A stretch of 64,000 nt of DNA from Kyrpidia spormannii (GTDB lineage: Bacteria > Bacillota > Bacilli > Kyrpidiales > Kyrpidiaceae). Position numbers and translations under genes: made by a program. The stretch spans positions 3,286,001 to 3,350,000 of the forward strand of contig NZ_CP024955.1 in NCBI RefSeq assembly GCF_002804065.1, in the 5' to 3' direction. A model generated the notes under the pieces. It did no database searches. It was given only the letters and a program-made list of their open reading frames with translations, and was not told the DNA's origin. Below, one piece after another: positions 56,094-64,000 of this stretch; within the stretch, counting starts at the first letter, position 1; every line of letters starts with the position of its first letter.

Positions 56094-57245
56094 TCATCCA
56101 TCCCGGAGAAAGTCTGCCAGTTCTCGGATCGCAGCTACGCACTCCCGGATGTCGTTTTCCGTGTTAAACCAGCTGACGCTCACCCGCACTAGCCCTTCGT
56201 CCAGTGTCCCCGCAACCTGGTGAGCAAGGGGGGAACAGTGAAGTCCCGAGCGGACGGCGATTTCGTATTGGTCCGACAGAAGGACAGCCAATTCTGTACT
56301 ATCCACTCCCCGCAACGAGAAAGCAAGCAGGTCGGCTCGGGGCTCACCCCGGCCGGGGCCGGTGAACTTGATGCCCGGGAGGGATTCAAGACCTTCCCGG
56401 AGAGACTGGATAAGGGCCTGGTTGTGTTGCCCAATGGCACTGGGCCCAATTTGGCTGACAAACTCTGCCCCCACCGCAAGGCCCGCCAACCCCGGCGTAT
56501 TGAGGGTGCCGCTTTCGTATCGGATCGGCCGCTCCAACGGCTGATCGGGTTCTTCAGAGTGGCTCCCGGTCCCTCCATACAAAAACGGCTCGAGTTCCAG
56601 ACCCGGGCGGATATAAAGGGCTCCAGTCCCCTGGGGACCGAATAGCCCCTTATGCCCCGGAACTGCCAGCAGGTCAATTTCAGAACGGGTTACATCAATG
56701 GGGAAGCTCCCCGCCGTTTGGGCGGCGTCCACCAAACAAAAGGCACCGTTCGCGTGGGCGATCTCTGTCATGGCATCGATGTCCACAAGCGTGCCGAGTA
56801 CATTGGACGCGTGGGTCACCGCGAGCAGACGAGTATCGGAGCGAAAAGCCGCACGTACTTTTTCGGGCTCAATGCCGTTCTCCGTGCTTTGTACATAAGT
56901 CACTTCGATCCAACCCCGCCGGCGCAAAGCCTCCAGGGGTCGGCGCACCGAATTGTGTTCCAGCATGGTGGTGACGACGTGGTCCCCCGGCTTTAACAAG
57001 CCAAATATGGCCATGTTGAGGGCCTCAGTCGCATTATGGGTAAAGATGAGGTCCTCGGGGTTGCGCACCCCGAAAAGCGTCGCCACGGCACTGCGGGCTC
57101 GGGCTACAACCCTTGCTGCTTGCATCGCCATTTTGTGGGTGCCTCGGCCCGGGTTTGCGCCGTTGTTGGCAACCATTTCTTTCACCGCTTCCGCAACACC
57201 AGGCGGTTTGGGCCAAGTAGATGCGGCATTATCGAGGTAGATCAT
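56094..57245 (-). CDS. Cysteine desulfurase-like aminotransferase class V protein
   Basis: PLP enzyme that removes sulfur from cysteine as a persulfide. The 383 residues open MIYLDNAASTWPKP and show FTHNATEALNMAIFGL, AVTHASNVLGT, the PLP lysine in AVPGHKGLFGPQGTGAL and SGLHCSPLAHQ with the catalytic Cys. ATG at 57245 with GGGGAGG upstream. It lies 44 bases after parB, an unusual neighbour. Group II (SufS/Csd) type by the loop. Could serve Fe-S, thio-tRNA or other sulfur needs; no partner is adjacent. Confidence 0.88.
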   Translation of the reverse strand: MIYLDNAASTWPKPPGVAEAVKEMVANNGANPGRGTHKMAMQAARVVARARSAVATLFGVRNPEDLIFTHNATEALNMAIFGLLKPGDHVVTTMLEHNSVRRPLEALRRRGWIEVTYVQSTENGIEPEKVRAAFRSDTRLLAVTHASNVLGTLVDIDAMTEIAHANGAFCLVDAAQTAGSFPIDVTRSEIDLLAVPGHKGLFGPQGTGALYIRPGLELEPFLYGGTGSHSEEPDQPLERPIRYESGTLNTPGLAGLAVGAEFVSQIGPSAIGQHNQALIQSLREGLESLPGIKFTGPGRGEPRADLLAFSLRGVDSTELAVLLSDQYEIAVRSGLHCSPLAHQVAGTLDEGLVRVSVSWFNTENDIRECVAAIRELADFLRDG

Positions 57246-57289
57246 GCCCCAGCCTCCCCTTGGAGCCATGCGGCCCCTGGATACACCCG

Positions 57290-58153
57290 TCACTCCGCGC
57301 CGGGCGCCAGGAGCGCCAAAAGCCGCTGAAGGTCATCATTCGAGTAGTATTCGATTTCGATTTTTCCTCGTTTCTTCCCCTGATATATTTTCACACCTGT
57401 CCCCAGCGAAACCCGAAGAACTTCTTCATAATGGCGCAGGGTCGGGTTTTCCCGGGGAACCGGTTTTCGTGTTTCACGTGAAACAAACGAGTTGAGCCGA
57501 TGAACGAGGTGCTCAACCGCCCTCACACTTAAATCTTCTTCAACAATGCGCTCTGCCAGCTTGGTTTGTTGGTCGGGATCATTCAGGGCCAACAGCGCCC
57601 GAGCGTGACCCATCGTCAGTGTTCCACGTGAAACACTCTCCCGCACCTCACTGGGCAAATTCAACAAACGCAACATGTTTGCCACGTGGGATCGACTTTG
57701 CCCGACTCGTTCAGCGACCATCTCCTGAGTCATCGAGAACTCCCTCATCAATGTTGCATAGGCTTCCGCCACTTCAATGGGATTGAGATCCTCCCGCTGA
57801 AGATTCTCGATCAGCGCGATCTCCATAACCTCTCGATCCGAAAGATTGCGCACAACAACGGGAACTTCCGCCAATCCGGCACGCTCCGCCGCCCGAAATC
57901 GCCGCTCACCGGCGACAATCTCATATCCACTCAGCGACTGTCGAACCACCAGGGGTTGCAGAATTCCATACTCCCGCACAGACTCCACCAGTTCCGCCAG
58001 CTTTTCCTCGGCAAAATCCCGCCGCGGCTGGTACGGATTCGGCCTAAGCTCCTCAAGGGGAACACTGGACACCGGGTCATCAGGAGTCACATTGATCTGC
58101 GGGATCAGTGCGCCCAGCCCTTTACCCAAAGATGGTCCCTTACCCTTGGCCAT
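57290..58153 (-). CDS. parB: Chromosome partitioning protein ParB (Spo0J)
   Basis: CTP-dependent DNA clamp that loads at parS and spreads. The 287 residues have the N-domain EELRPNPYQPRR and IVAGERRFRAAERAG (CTPase motif), the HTH region with EMVAERVGQSRSHVANMLRLL and a C-terminal dimerisation domain. ATG at 58153 (MAKGKGPSLGKGLGALI); parA ends in the overlapping sequence (14 bases). Two parS sites lie in its coding region. 22 codons of upstream open frame are rejected. Confidence 0.95.
   Translation of the reverse strand: MAKGKGPSLGKGLGALIPQINVTPDDPVSSVPLEELRPNPYQPRRDFAEEKLAELVESVREYGILQPLVVRQSLSGYEIVAGERRFRAAERAGLAEVPVVVRNLSDREVMEIALIENLQREDLNPIEVAEAYATLMREFSMTQEMVAERVGQSRSHVANMLRLLNLPSEVRESVSRGTLTMGHARALLALNDPDQQTKLAERIVEEDLSVRAVEHLVHRLNSFVSRETRKPVPRENPTLRHYEEVLRVSLGTGVKIYQGKKRGKIEIEYYSNDDLQRLLALLAPGAE
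57470..57485. other. parS site (TGTTTCACGTGAAACA)
   Basis: Perfect 16-base palindrome identical to the conserved parS consensus, inside the parB coding region. It nucleates ParB spreading and condensin loading near oriC. Confidence 0.95.
57620..57635. other. parS site, one-base variant (TGTTCCACGTGAAACA)
   Basis: Differs from the perfect palindrome at one position. The same variant occurs as a natural parS in Bacillus. It is 150 bases from the first site, both within parB. Confidence 0.9.
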
Positions 58154-58907
58154 GAGACACCACTTCCCTAGCCAAATCCATGTAAACCTCCGCCCCCCGA
58201 GATCGCGGGTCGTATTCAATGACAGGCATACCGTGGCTCGGGGCTTCGCTCAAACGGACGTTCCGAGGAATAATCGTCTTGTAGACCTTTTCACGAAAAT
58301 ATTTTTTTACATCCTCCACCACCTGCACCCCTAAATTTGTCCGGGCGTCAAACATCGTCAATAAAACCCCTTCCACCTGCAAGCGGCTGTTGAGGTGTTT
58401 CTGCACCAAACGAATCGTATTCAACAGTTGGCTGAGTCCTTCCAACGCATAGTACTCGCATTGAATGGGGATCAAAACCGAATCCGCCGCAGTGAGTGCG
58501 TTTACCGTCAATAAGCCGAGGGAAGGAGGACAATCAATCAGGATATAGTCGAAACTCCCGCGTAAACTTTGGATCGCCCGCCGCAACCGCACCTCCCGGG
58601 ACATAATGGGCACGAGCTCGATTTCCGCCCCTGCCAACTGAATCGTCGCTGGAATGATCGACAGATTCTCTGTCCGGGTTGGCAGAATCGCATCCACCGC
58701 ACTCACATCGTTAATCACCACATCGTAGATGCAGTGTTTCACATCCGCTTTATTGATGCCTATCCCGCTCGTGGTGTTGCCCTGGGGATCGATATCAATC
58801 AACAACACCCGCCGACCGAGGCTCGCCAAGGCCGCTCCGAGATTGACCGATGTGGTCGTCTTCCCCACTCCGCCCTTCTGGTTGGTCACAGCAATGACCC
58901 TTGCCAA
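58140..58907 (-). CDS. parA: Chromosome partitioning ATPase ParA (Soj)
   Basis: Walker-type ATPase that positions origins and regulates DnaA. The 255 residues from a TTG at 58907 (opening LARVIAVTNQ) include the deviant Walker A QKGGVGKTTTSVNLGA, IDIDPQGNTTSG and ILIDCPPSLGLLTVNAL. This start fits the usual 253-residue Soj and has AGGTGG upstream. The frame stays open 40 codons further (TTG at 59027, overlapping the noc stop as TTGA; or ATG at 59015), giving an acidic-basic N-terminal extension that cannot be excluded. Overlaps parB by 14 bases. Confidence 0.93.
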   Translation of the reverse strand: MARVIAVTNQKGGVGKTTTSVNLGAALASLGRRVLLIDIDPQGNTTSGIGINKADVKHCIYDVVINDVSAVDAILPTRTENLSIIPATIQLAGAEIELVPIMSREVRLRRAIQSLRGSFDYILIDCPPSLGLLTVNALTAADSVLIPIQCEYYALEGLSQLLNTIRLVQKHLNSRLQVEGVLLTMFDARTNLGVQVVEDVKKYFREKVYKTIIPRNVRLSEAPSHGMPVIEYDPRSRGAEVYMDLAREVVSHGQG

Positions 58908-59023
58908 CGGAACCACCTCAATCCCTTCTCCTCGCTCATCTATGGCGACCTTTCCTCCGTTCGTCCATCCGCCTTTCTCCTGCTCCACTTTTTCGAGCTC
59001 CAGTCCTTGCCTCATCCTCTTAC

Positions 59024-59878
59024 TCAACCGCCCTGTTTTGCCGACCGCTTGGGCACCCGAATGATGAACTCATAAAACTCCTCACCATCCTCTTCTTTCG
59101 CCTCGACAGGTACCCCGGACTTCTGAATCATGTCGATGGATTGACGAATCGTGTTCAGAGCGATCCGCACATCTTTTGAAATCCCCGTCCTGCGGCTCCG
59201 GGGCTTTCTCACCCGCGCTTCCAACAACTGTTTGATTCTCGCCTCGGTCTGTTTGACACTCCACTCATTCGAAACGATCTCGCTCAACACTTTCACTTGT
59301 GTCTCCCCGTCGGAGAGGGCCAATAAAGCCCGAGCATGACGTTCGGAGATTGTTCGGTCCATAAGTGCCGCTTGGACCGCCTCAGGAAGTTGCAACAACC
59401 GCAACTTGTTCGCGATCGTGGACTGCCCGCGGCCAAGACGCTGGGCCAAACTTTCTTGGGTCAACCCGTGCAGTTCCATCAACTGCCGATACGCCCACGC
59501 TTCTTCCACCGGCGAAAGGCTCTCCCGCTGCAAATTCTCAATCAACGCGGCCGTCGCCGCCTGGGAATCGGACATCGCCCTCACAATGGCCGGCACGGTG
59601 ATCATGCCAATGCGCTTCGCAGCCCGTAACCGCCGTTCTCCAGCAATCAGCTCGTACTTCCCATCCTTCTCACGCACTACTAGCGGCTGAATCATCCCGT
59701 GGGTCCGAATCGTTCGGCTCAGTTCCTCCAGCCCTTGTTCATCGAATGCCACCCGCGGCTGGTACGGGCTCGGTACAATGAGTTCGATGGCAATCTCCCG
59801 CACCTGCTCCCCCGCTTCCTTACCGTCGGGCTCCCGTTCGCCTGCGTGGAAAAAACGGATCCACGGGTCTTTTCCCAT
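59024..59878 (-). CDS. noc: Nucleoid occlusion protein Noc
   Basis: ParB-paralogue that binds Noc boxes and prevents septation over the nucleoid. The 284 residues show the N-terminal amphipathic membrane helix (GKDPWIRFFHAG), VPSPYQPRV, IAGERRLRAAKRIG and the HTH QESLAQRLGRGQSTIANKL. ATG at 59878 with GGGAGG. It differs from ParB in its N-terminus and position. Overlaps the extended parA frame. Confidence 0.92.
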   Translation of the reverse strand: MGKDPWIRFFHAGEREPDGKEAGEQVREIAIELIVPSPYQPRVAFDEQGLEELSRTIRTHGMIQPLVVREKDGKYELIAGERRLRAAKRIGMITVPAIVRAMSDSQAATAALIENLQRESLSPVEEAWAYRQLMELHGLTQESLAQRLGRGQSTIANKLRLLQLPEAVQAALMDRTISERHARALLALSDGETQVKVLSEIVSNEWSVKQTEARIKQLLEARVRKPRSRRTGISKDVRIALNTIRQSIDMIQKSGVPVEAKEEDGEEFYEFIIRVPKRSAKQGG

Positions 59879-59958
59879 GTGACCTCCCACCTTTACCCCG
59901 ACCTAACCTCCTACCCCATTTCATTTCGCCATCGATAGGATCGACTCCTGCAACGTCC

Positions 59959-60696
59959 CTACGTGAGAGGACGCTTTTCCGGAACCCCGGGACGCCGGGG
60001 GTACTCTTTTGGCGTTGCAGAGATTTTGCGTACAATCACCAGGCTTCTGCCCCCCATCCCGTGAGGCAGTTCATACATATGCACCGCCTCCACTTCCCCG
60101 CCGAGACGACGAATTGCACCCCGGGCCCCTTCCAGTTCCTCCTTGACATCCGGACCCTTCCAGGCCACAGCCACGCCGCCCACCCGAACGAAAGGGAGCA
60201 GCAGCTCTGCCAACACCGACATCTCCGCCACCGCCCTGGCCGTCGCTATATCGAAACTTTCCCTCCAGCCTGGGCGCCGCCCATACTCCTCAGCCCGCCC
60301 GTGAACCACCCGAACCCTGGTCAAACCTAATTCCCCGCTCACCTCTTCTAAAAACCAAACACGTTTTCGCAACGCATCTAATAAAGATACCGAAAAATCC
60401 GGACGTGCCAATGCCAACACTAAACCGGGAAAACCCGCCCCAGTCCCGACATCGACGAGAGAACCGGCCTGAGGCACCTCCGGAAAGCCCAGGACCACCA
60501 AACTATCATAAAAATGCTTCCAGTATACTCCCTCCGCGTCGGTCACCGCGGTCAAATTCACTTCCCGGTTCCGCTCCACCAGCCGCCGATCATAAACCTC
60601 CAACCCGCGCCAAACCTCGGTCTCCAGCATAACTCCCTGCGCTTCCAGCGCTTCTTGTACCTGCCGTACGAGTTCCCCCCTGGAACCATCGGCCAT
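59959..60696 (-). CDS. rsmG: 16S rRNA G527 N7-methyltransferase RsmG
   Basis: SAM-dependent methylation of G527 of 16S rRNA. The 245-residue enzyme has EVNLTAVTDAEGVYWKHFYDS, the SAM loop VDVGTGAGFPGLVLAL and DIATARAVAEMSVLAELLLPF. ATG at 60696 with AAAGGGAG upstream. Overlaps nothing; four bases after mnmG. Confidence 0.95.
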   Translation of the reverse strand: MADGSRGELVRQVQEALEAQGVMLETEVWRGLEVYDRRLVERNREVNLTAVTDAEGVYWKHFYDSLVVLGFPEVPQAGSLVDVGTGAGFPGLVLALARPDFSVSLLDALRKRVWFLEEVSGELGLTRVRVVHGRAEEYGRRPGWRESFDIATARAVAEMSVLAELLLPFVRVGGVAVAWKGPDVKEELEGARGAIRRLGGEVEAVHMYELPHGMGGRSLVIVRKISATPKEYPRRPGVPEKRPLT

Positions 60697-60700
60697 CGCT

Positions 60701-62587
60701 TTATCTCCCTTTCGCCTGGGCCCTGTTTTGCCCCTCAAGATACACCAGTAAAATCGCGATGTCCGCCGGGCTCACCCCTGAGATTCGGGAAGCCTGGCCG
60801 ACCGAGCGAGGCTGGACAAGACTCAATTTTTCCCGCCCTTCATGGGACAGTCCCCGAACCTTCCCATAATCCAGACCTTCTGGAATACGCTTTTCCTCCA
60901 TCCTTCGCATATGCTCCACAGTTTGTTGCTCTTTCGCCATGTACCCCGCATATTTCACCGCAATCTCCACTTGTTCCACCACCTCCGGGTCCAACGCCTC
61001 CCGAGGCGGAGCCACCGCCTGAACCAAGGAATAGTCCAATTCTGGCCGCCGCAACAACTGATCCAGCGCCACCGACCCGGACACCGGTGCCGATCCTCGT
61101 TCTCGCAACAAAGGCTCCACATCCTCACCCCGAACCCGGGTGCCGCTCAGCCGATCCAACTCTTTTTCAATCCGCTCCCGTTTTTTCATCAGGCGCTCGT
61201 ATTCCCTCTCGGGCACAAGACCCAATCGGTATCCTTTCTCCATCAGCCGCAAATCCGCATTGTCATGGCGTAACAACAAACGATGTTCTGCCCGGGACGT
61301 CAACAAACGGTAAGGCTCGTTGGTCCCTTTGGTCACCAAATCGTCGATCATCACCCCAATGTAACCCTCCGCCCGGCTCAACACCAAGGGTTCACGAGCG
61401 AGGACCTTCAAAGCCGCATTAATTCCGGCTACAATCCCTTGCCCTGCCGCCTCCTCATAACCCGAGGTCCCGTTGATCTGACCGGCGGTGAATAGCCCCG
61501 GCACCGCCTTCGTCTCCAACGTCGGCCACAACTGAGTGGGTACCAACGCGTCATACTCGATGGCATACCCCGGCCGTAAGATCTCCGCGTTCTCCAATCC
61601 CCGGATGGTGTGCAACATCTCCACCTGAATGTCCTCCGGCAAACTGGTGGACATTCCTTGGACGTACCATTCCGCCGTGAAAAGCCCCTCCGGCTCCAAA
61701 AACACTTGGTGTGCCGGACGATCGCTAAACCGCACCACCTTGTCTTCAATGGAAGGACAGTAGCGAGGCCCCCGGCCCTTGATTTCACCGGAATACATGG
61801 GTGCACGATCCAGGTTGTCCATGATAATTGCATGGGTCCGTTCGTTCGTATAGGTTAGCCAACAGGGCACTTGCGGCCGCCTCGGCAATCGGTCTTCATG
61901 AGAAAAATGCAGCCACTGGTCGTCTCCAGGTTGTACCATCAATTTGGTGAAATCAATGGAACGCCGGTTCACCCGAGGCGGCGTCCCCGTTTTGAACCGC
62001 ACCAACTGGAACCCCAAGTCTCTTAGATTGTCGCTCAACGCCAAAGCGGGCATCTGACCCGCAGGTCCACTGCTGTAACTGACGTCCCCGATGATCACCC
62101 GGCCCCGAAGATACGTTCCGGTCGTCAGCACCACTGCCTGGGCCAGGTACTCCGCTCCGGTATTCGTCCGGACCCCCACTGCGCGACCGCCCCGTACCAA
62201 GATCTCTTCAACCAAACCTTGGCGCAAAGTCAGACCAGGAGTATATTCCAAGACCTCTTTCATGCGTCGTCCATACAGCACTTTATCCGCTTGAGCCCGG
62301 AGCGCACGAACCGCGGGCCCCTTTCCAGTATTCAGCATCCGCATCTGAATATGGGTTCGGTCCGCGTTGCGCGCCATCTCTCCCCCCAGCGCATCGATCT
62401 CCCGCACCACAATCCCCTTGGCCGGCCCGCCTACCGAAGGATTGCACGGCATATATGCCACCGCATCCACGTTAATCGTCAGCAACAAAGTCCGGCACCC
62501 GAGCCTCGCCGCCGCTAACGCCGCCTCAGATCCGGCGTGCCCGGCACCCACCACCACCACGTCGTACTCCCCGGCCCGATACCGCAC
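60701..62587 (-). CDS. mnmG: tRNA uridine-5-carboxymethylaminomethyl modification enzyme MnmG (GidA)
   Basis: FAD protein that with MnmE modifies the wobble uridine of several tRNAs. The 628 residues show the Rossmann motif [73 protein letters not shown], and the C-terminal helical domain. GTG at 62587 with GGGAGGAAC. Ten bases after mnmE. Confidence 0.97.
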   Translation of the reverse strand: MRYRAGEYDVVVVGAGHAGSEAALAAARLGCRTLLLTINVDAVAYMPCNPSVGGPAKGIVVREIDALGGEMARNADRTHIQMRMLNTGKGPAVRALRAQADKVLYGRRMKEVLEYTPGLTLRQGLVEEILVRGGRAVGVRTNTGAEYLAQAVVLTTGTYLRGRVIIGDVSYSSGPAGQMPALALSDNLRDLGFQLVRFKTGTPPRVNRRSIDFTKLMVQPGDDQWLHFSHEDRLPRRPQVPCWLTYTNERTHAIIMDNLDRAPMYSGEIKGRGPRYCPSIEDKVVRFSDRPAHQVFLEPEGLFTAEWYVQGMSTSLPEDIQVEMLHTIRGLENAEILRPGYAIEYDALVPTQLWPTLETKAVPGLFTAGQINGTSGYEEAAGQGIVAGINAALKVLAREPLVLSRAEGYIGVMIDDLVTKGTNEPYRLLTSRAEHRLLLRHDNADLRLMEKGYRLGLVPEREYERLMKKRERIEKELDRLSGTRVRGEDVEPLLRERGSAPVSGSVALDQLLRRPELDYSLVQAVAPPREALDPEVVEQVEIAVKYAGYMAKEQQTVEHMRRMEEKRIPEGLDYGKVRGLSHEGREKLSLVQPRSVGQASRISGVSPADIAILLVYLEGQNRAQAKGR

Positions 62588-62596
62588 GTTCCTCCC

Positions 62597-63982
62597 TCAC
62601 TTCCCTAGACAAAATTGTGAAAAAATCCGATTCAACAGCTCTTCCCCCGCTCGCTCTCCGAGGATATCTCCCAGATGCTCCCATGCCGCCCGCAAATCCA
62701 CGGCTGCCACGTCGACGGTCCAGCCTTCGGAAACGGCCCGTTCCGCCGCATCCAGATCTTCCCGGGCCTCCTTTAGAAGAGCCATATGCCGCACATTCGT
62801 GACCATGCACGAAGAAGCCGAAACACCCTCGCCCCCCAGCACCACCCGAGCCATTCGATCGGCAAGCTCTTGTACTCCGTCCCCGGTTCGGGCAGATACT
62901 CGCACAATCCTGTGCTGAGGCAGCTCCTCAAGACGTCCGTCGCATGTTAGCCGTTGTGGAAGATCGATTTTGTTCACGACCAATAAAAATGGACGGTCCT
63001 TGATTCTTTCCAACAATTCCAGATCCTCTTTTTCCCACGGAGAACTGCCGTCCAGCACACATAAGACAAGATCTGCCTCTTCCACCCACTTCAGGCTTCT
63101 CTCCACCCCGATGCGCTCCACCTCGTCCTCGGTAGTGCGAATCCCCGCTGTATCCAGTATCTGAAACGCCACACCGCGAACGTGAATCCACTCATCCACC
63201 ACATCCCGGGTGGTGCCAGGGATGGCCGTCACAATCGCCCGCTCCCGGCCAGCCAGCGCATTCAACAACGACGATTTTCCAACGTTCGGACGTCCGACAA
63301 TGGCGGTGCGCACTCCCTCGCGCACCAACCTTCCAACCCGGGATGACGCAAGTAATTCATCGATCTGTTCCCGAACTTGATCCACAGCCTCCCGAATTTG
63401 TTCGATGGTCACGTCCTCCACGTCGTGTTCGGGATAGTCGATGGTCACTTCAATTTGGGCCATAACATCTAATAAGATCTCCCTCATCTGTTTTACCCGG
63501 GCGGACAATCCACCCTTCAACTGTTCTAACGCCAGCCGGCGGGCGGCGTCGGTTTTCGAGCGAATTAAATCGATCACCGCTTCCGCTTGACTGAGATCCA
63601 ACCGGCCGTTGAGAAATGCCCGCTTCGTGAATTCTCCAGGTTCTGCCGGTCGGGCCCCGGCCCGAACGACAGCATTGAGCACCCTACCCACCACCGCCGA
63701 ACCGCCGTGCGTGTGGATTTCAACAACATCTTCTCCGGTATAACTTCTGGGCGCCTGCATCCGCACCACAAGCACCTCATCCAGGACCTCTGCGGTATCG
63801 GGATCCACCACTGCACCATAGACCATCCGGTGGCTCGGTGCATCTTTTAATGACTGGCGACCCCGAAAAATCTGCTCCACCACCTGGACACACCCAGGAC
63901 CACTGACGCGAATCACGGCGATGCCCGCCTCTCCCGGCGCCGTACCAACCGCTGCAATCACATCTTCCGCAACCGTTGCCAT
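62597..63982 (-). CDS. mnmE: tRNA modification GTPase MnmE (TrmE)
   Basis: GTPase partner of MnmG. The 461 residues have the N-terminal formyl-THF-binding domain ([23 protein letters not shown]), the helical domain, the G domain with [22 protein letters not shown] and [16 protein letters not shown], and the C-terminal CLGK motif. ATG at 63982 with GGAGGTG upstream. It is the first of this origin-flanking operon in the window; the promoter is beyond the right edge. Confidence 0.97.
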   Translation of the reverse strand: MATVAEDVIAAVGTAPGEAGIAVIRVSGPGCVQVVEQIFRGRQSLKDAPSHRMVYGAVVDPDTAEVLDEVLVVRMQAPRSYTGEDVVEIHTHGGSAVVGRVLNAVVRAGARPAEPGEFTKRAFLNGRLDLSQAEAVIDLIRSKTDAARRLALEQLKGGLSARVKQMREILLDVMAQIEVTIDYPEHDVEDVTIEQIREAVDQVREQIDELLASSRVGRLVREGVRTAIVGRPNVGKSSLLNALAGRERAIVTAIPGTTRDVVDEWIHVRGVAFQILDTAGIRTTEDEVERIGVERSLKWVEEADLVLCVLDGSSPWEKEDLELLERIKDRPFLLVVNKIDLPQRLTCDGRLEELPQHRIVRVSARTGDGVQELADRMARVVLGGEGVSASSCMVTNVRHMALLKEAREDLDAAERAVSEGWTVDVAAVDLRAAWEHLGDILGERAGEELLNRIFSQFCLGK

Positions 63983-64000
63983 GCCGATCACCTCCGCAAA

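Overview
The window looks like an origin-proximal chromosome segment of a GC-rich, spore-forming, aerobic Firmicute. Gene order and protein likeness suggest Alicyclobacillaceae, perhaps Kyrpidia; this is my inference from recognised families, since no database search was possible. Spore-forming habit is supported by spo0F, a YyaC-type spore protease homologue, a YhcN/YlaJ-type lipoprotein and an alpha/beta-type SASP-like gene. The right edge (mnmE-mnmG-rsmG-noc-parA-parB) normally flanks oriC. Two perfect or near-perfect parS sites lie inside parB. Most genes are on the minus strand, co-directional with a fork arriving from the right. GTG and TTG starts are frequent.

Layout, left to right. 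0-7.5 kb: prmC (cut by the edge), prfA, a YhcN-like lipoprotein, rpmE, a SHOCT membrane protein, glycerate kinase (plus strand), rho, glpX. 7.6-11.8 kb: an inserted block with an M1-like peptidase, the acetylase-branch lysine/diaminopimelate pair dapH-dapL and a membrane protein. 11.9-16.4 kb: the classical Bacillus order fsa-fba-spo0F-pyrG-rpoE. 16.5-24.2 kb: a fatty-acid beta-oxidation cluster with MeaB GTPase, two acyl-CoA dehydrogenases, 3-hydroxyacyl-CoA dehydrogenase, thiolase and FadF, the membrane Fe-S protein that links electron-transfer flavoprotein to menaquinone. Palindromic operator-like sites precede acd2 and fadF. 24.4-34.4 kb: SASP, argS, speB-speE (polyamines), a class A PBP, an aminotransferase, several small proteins of unknown role, an SGNH hydrolase and an orphan TOBE domain. 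34.4-37.3 kb: a large MASE3-PAS-PAS-GGDEF-EAL protein.

37.4-43.2 kb: rlmH, a YyzF-like zinc protein, htrA, a small gene, walJ, a possible stress protein, four tRNA genes (Phe, Asp, Val, Lys) and purA. This resembles the Bacillus purA-wal-htrA-rlmH region, but walR, walK, walH and walI are missing. 43.4-47.7 kb: an unusual FtsA/PilM-like ATPase with a repeat-rich C-terminus, then dnaB, rplI and a MazG-like gene. 47.9-49.6 kb: a pyruvate-oxidase-like ThDP enzyme. 49.7-52.4 kb: rpsR-ssb-rpsF, ychF and a DUF951 gene. 52.5-57.2 kb: a membrane protein, yyaC, a diacylglycerol-kinase-family gene, DUF4446 and DUF554 genes and a cysteine desulfurase. The window ends with parB-parA-noc-rsmG-mnmG-mnmE.

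I found no IS element, prophage, CRISPR array or rRNA. The most notable points are the repeat-bearing FtsA-like protein, the operator palindromes of the fatty-acid cluster, the wal locus without its two-component system, and a few broken or orphan gene pieces.
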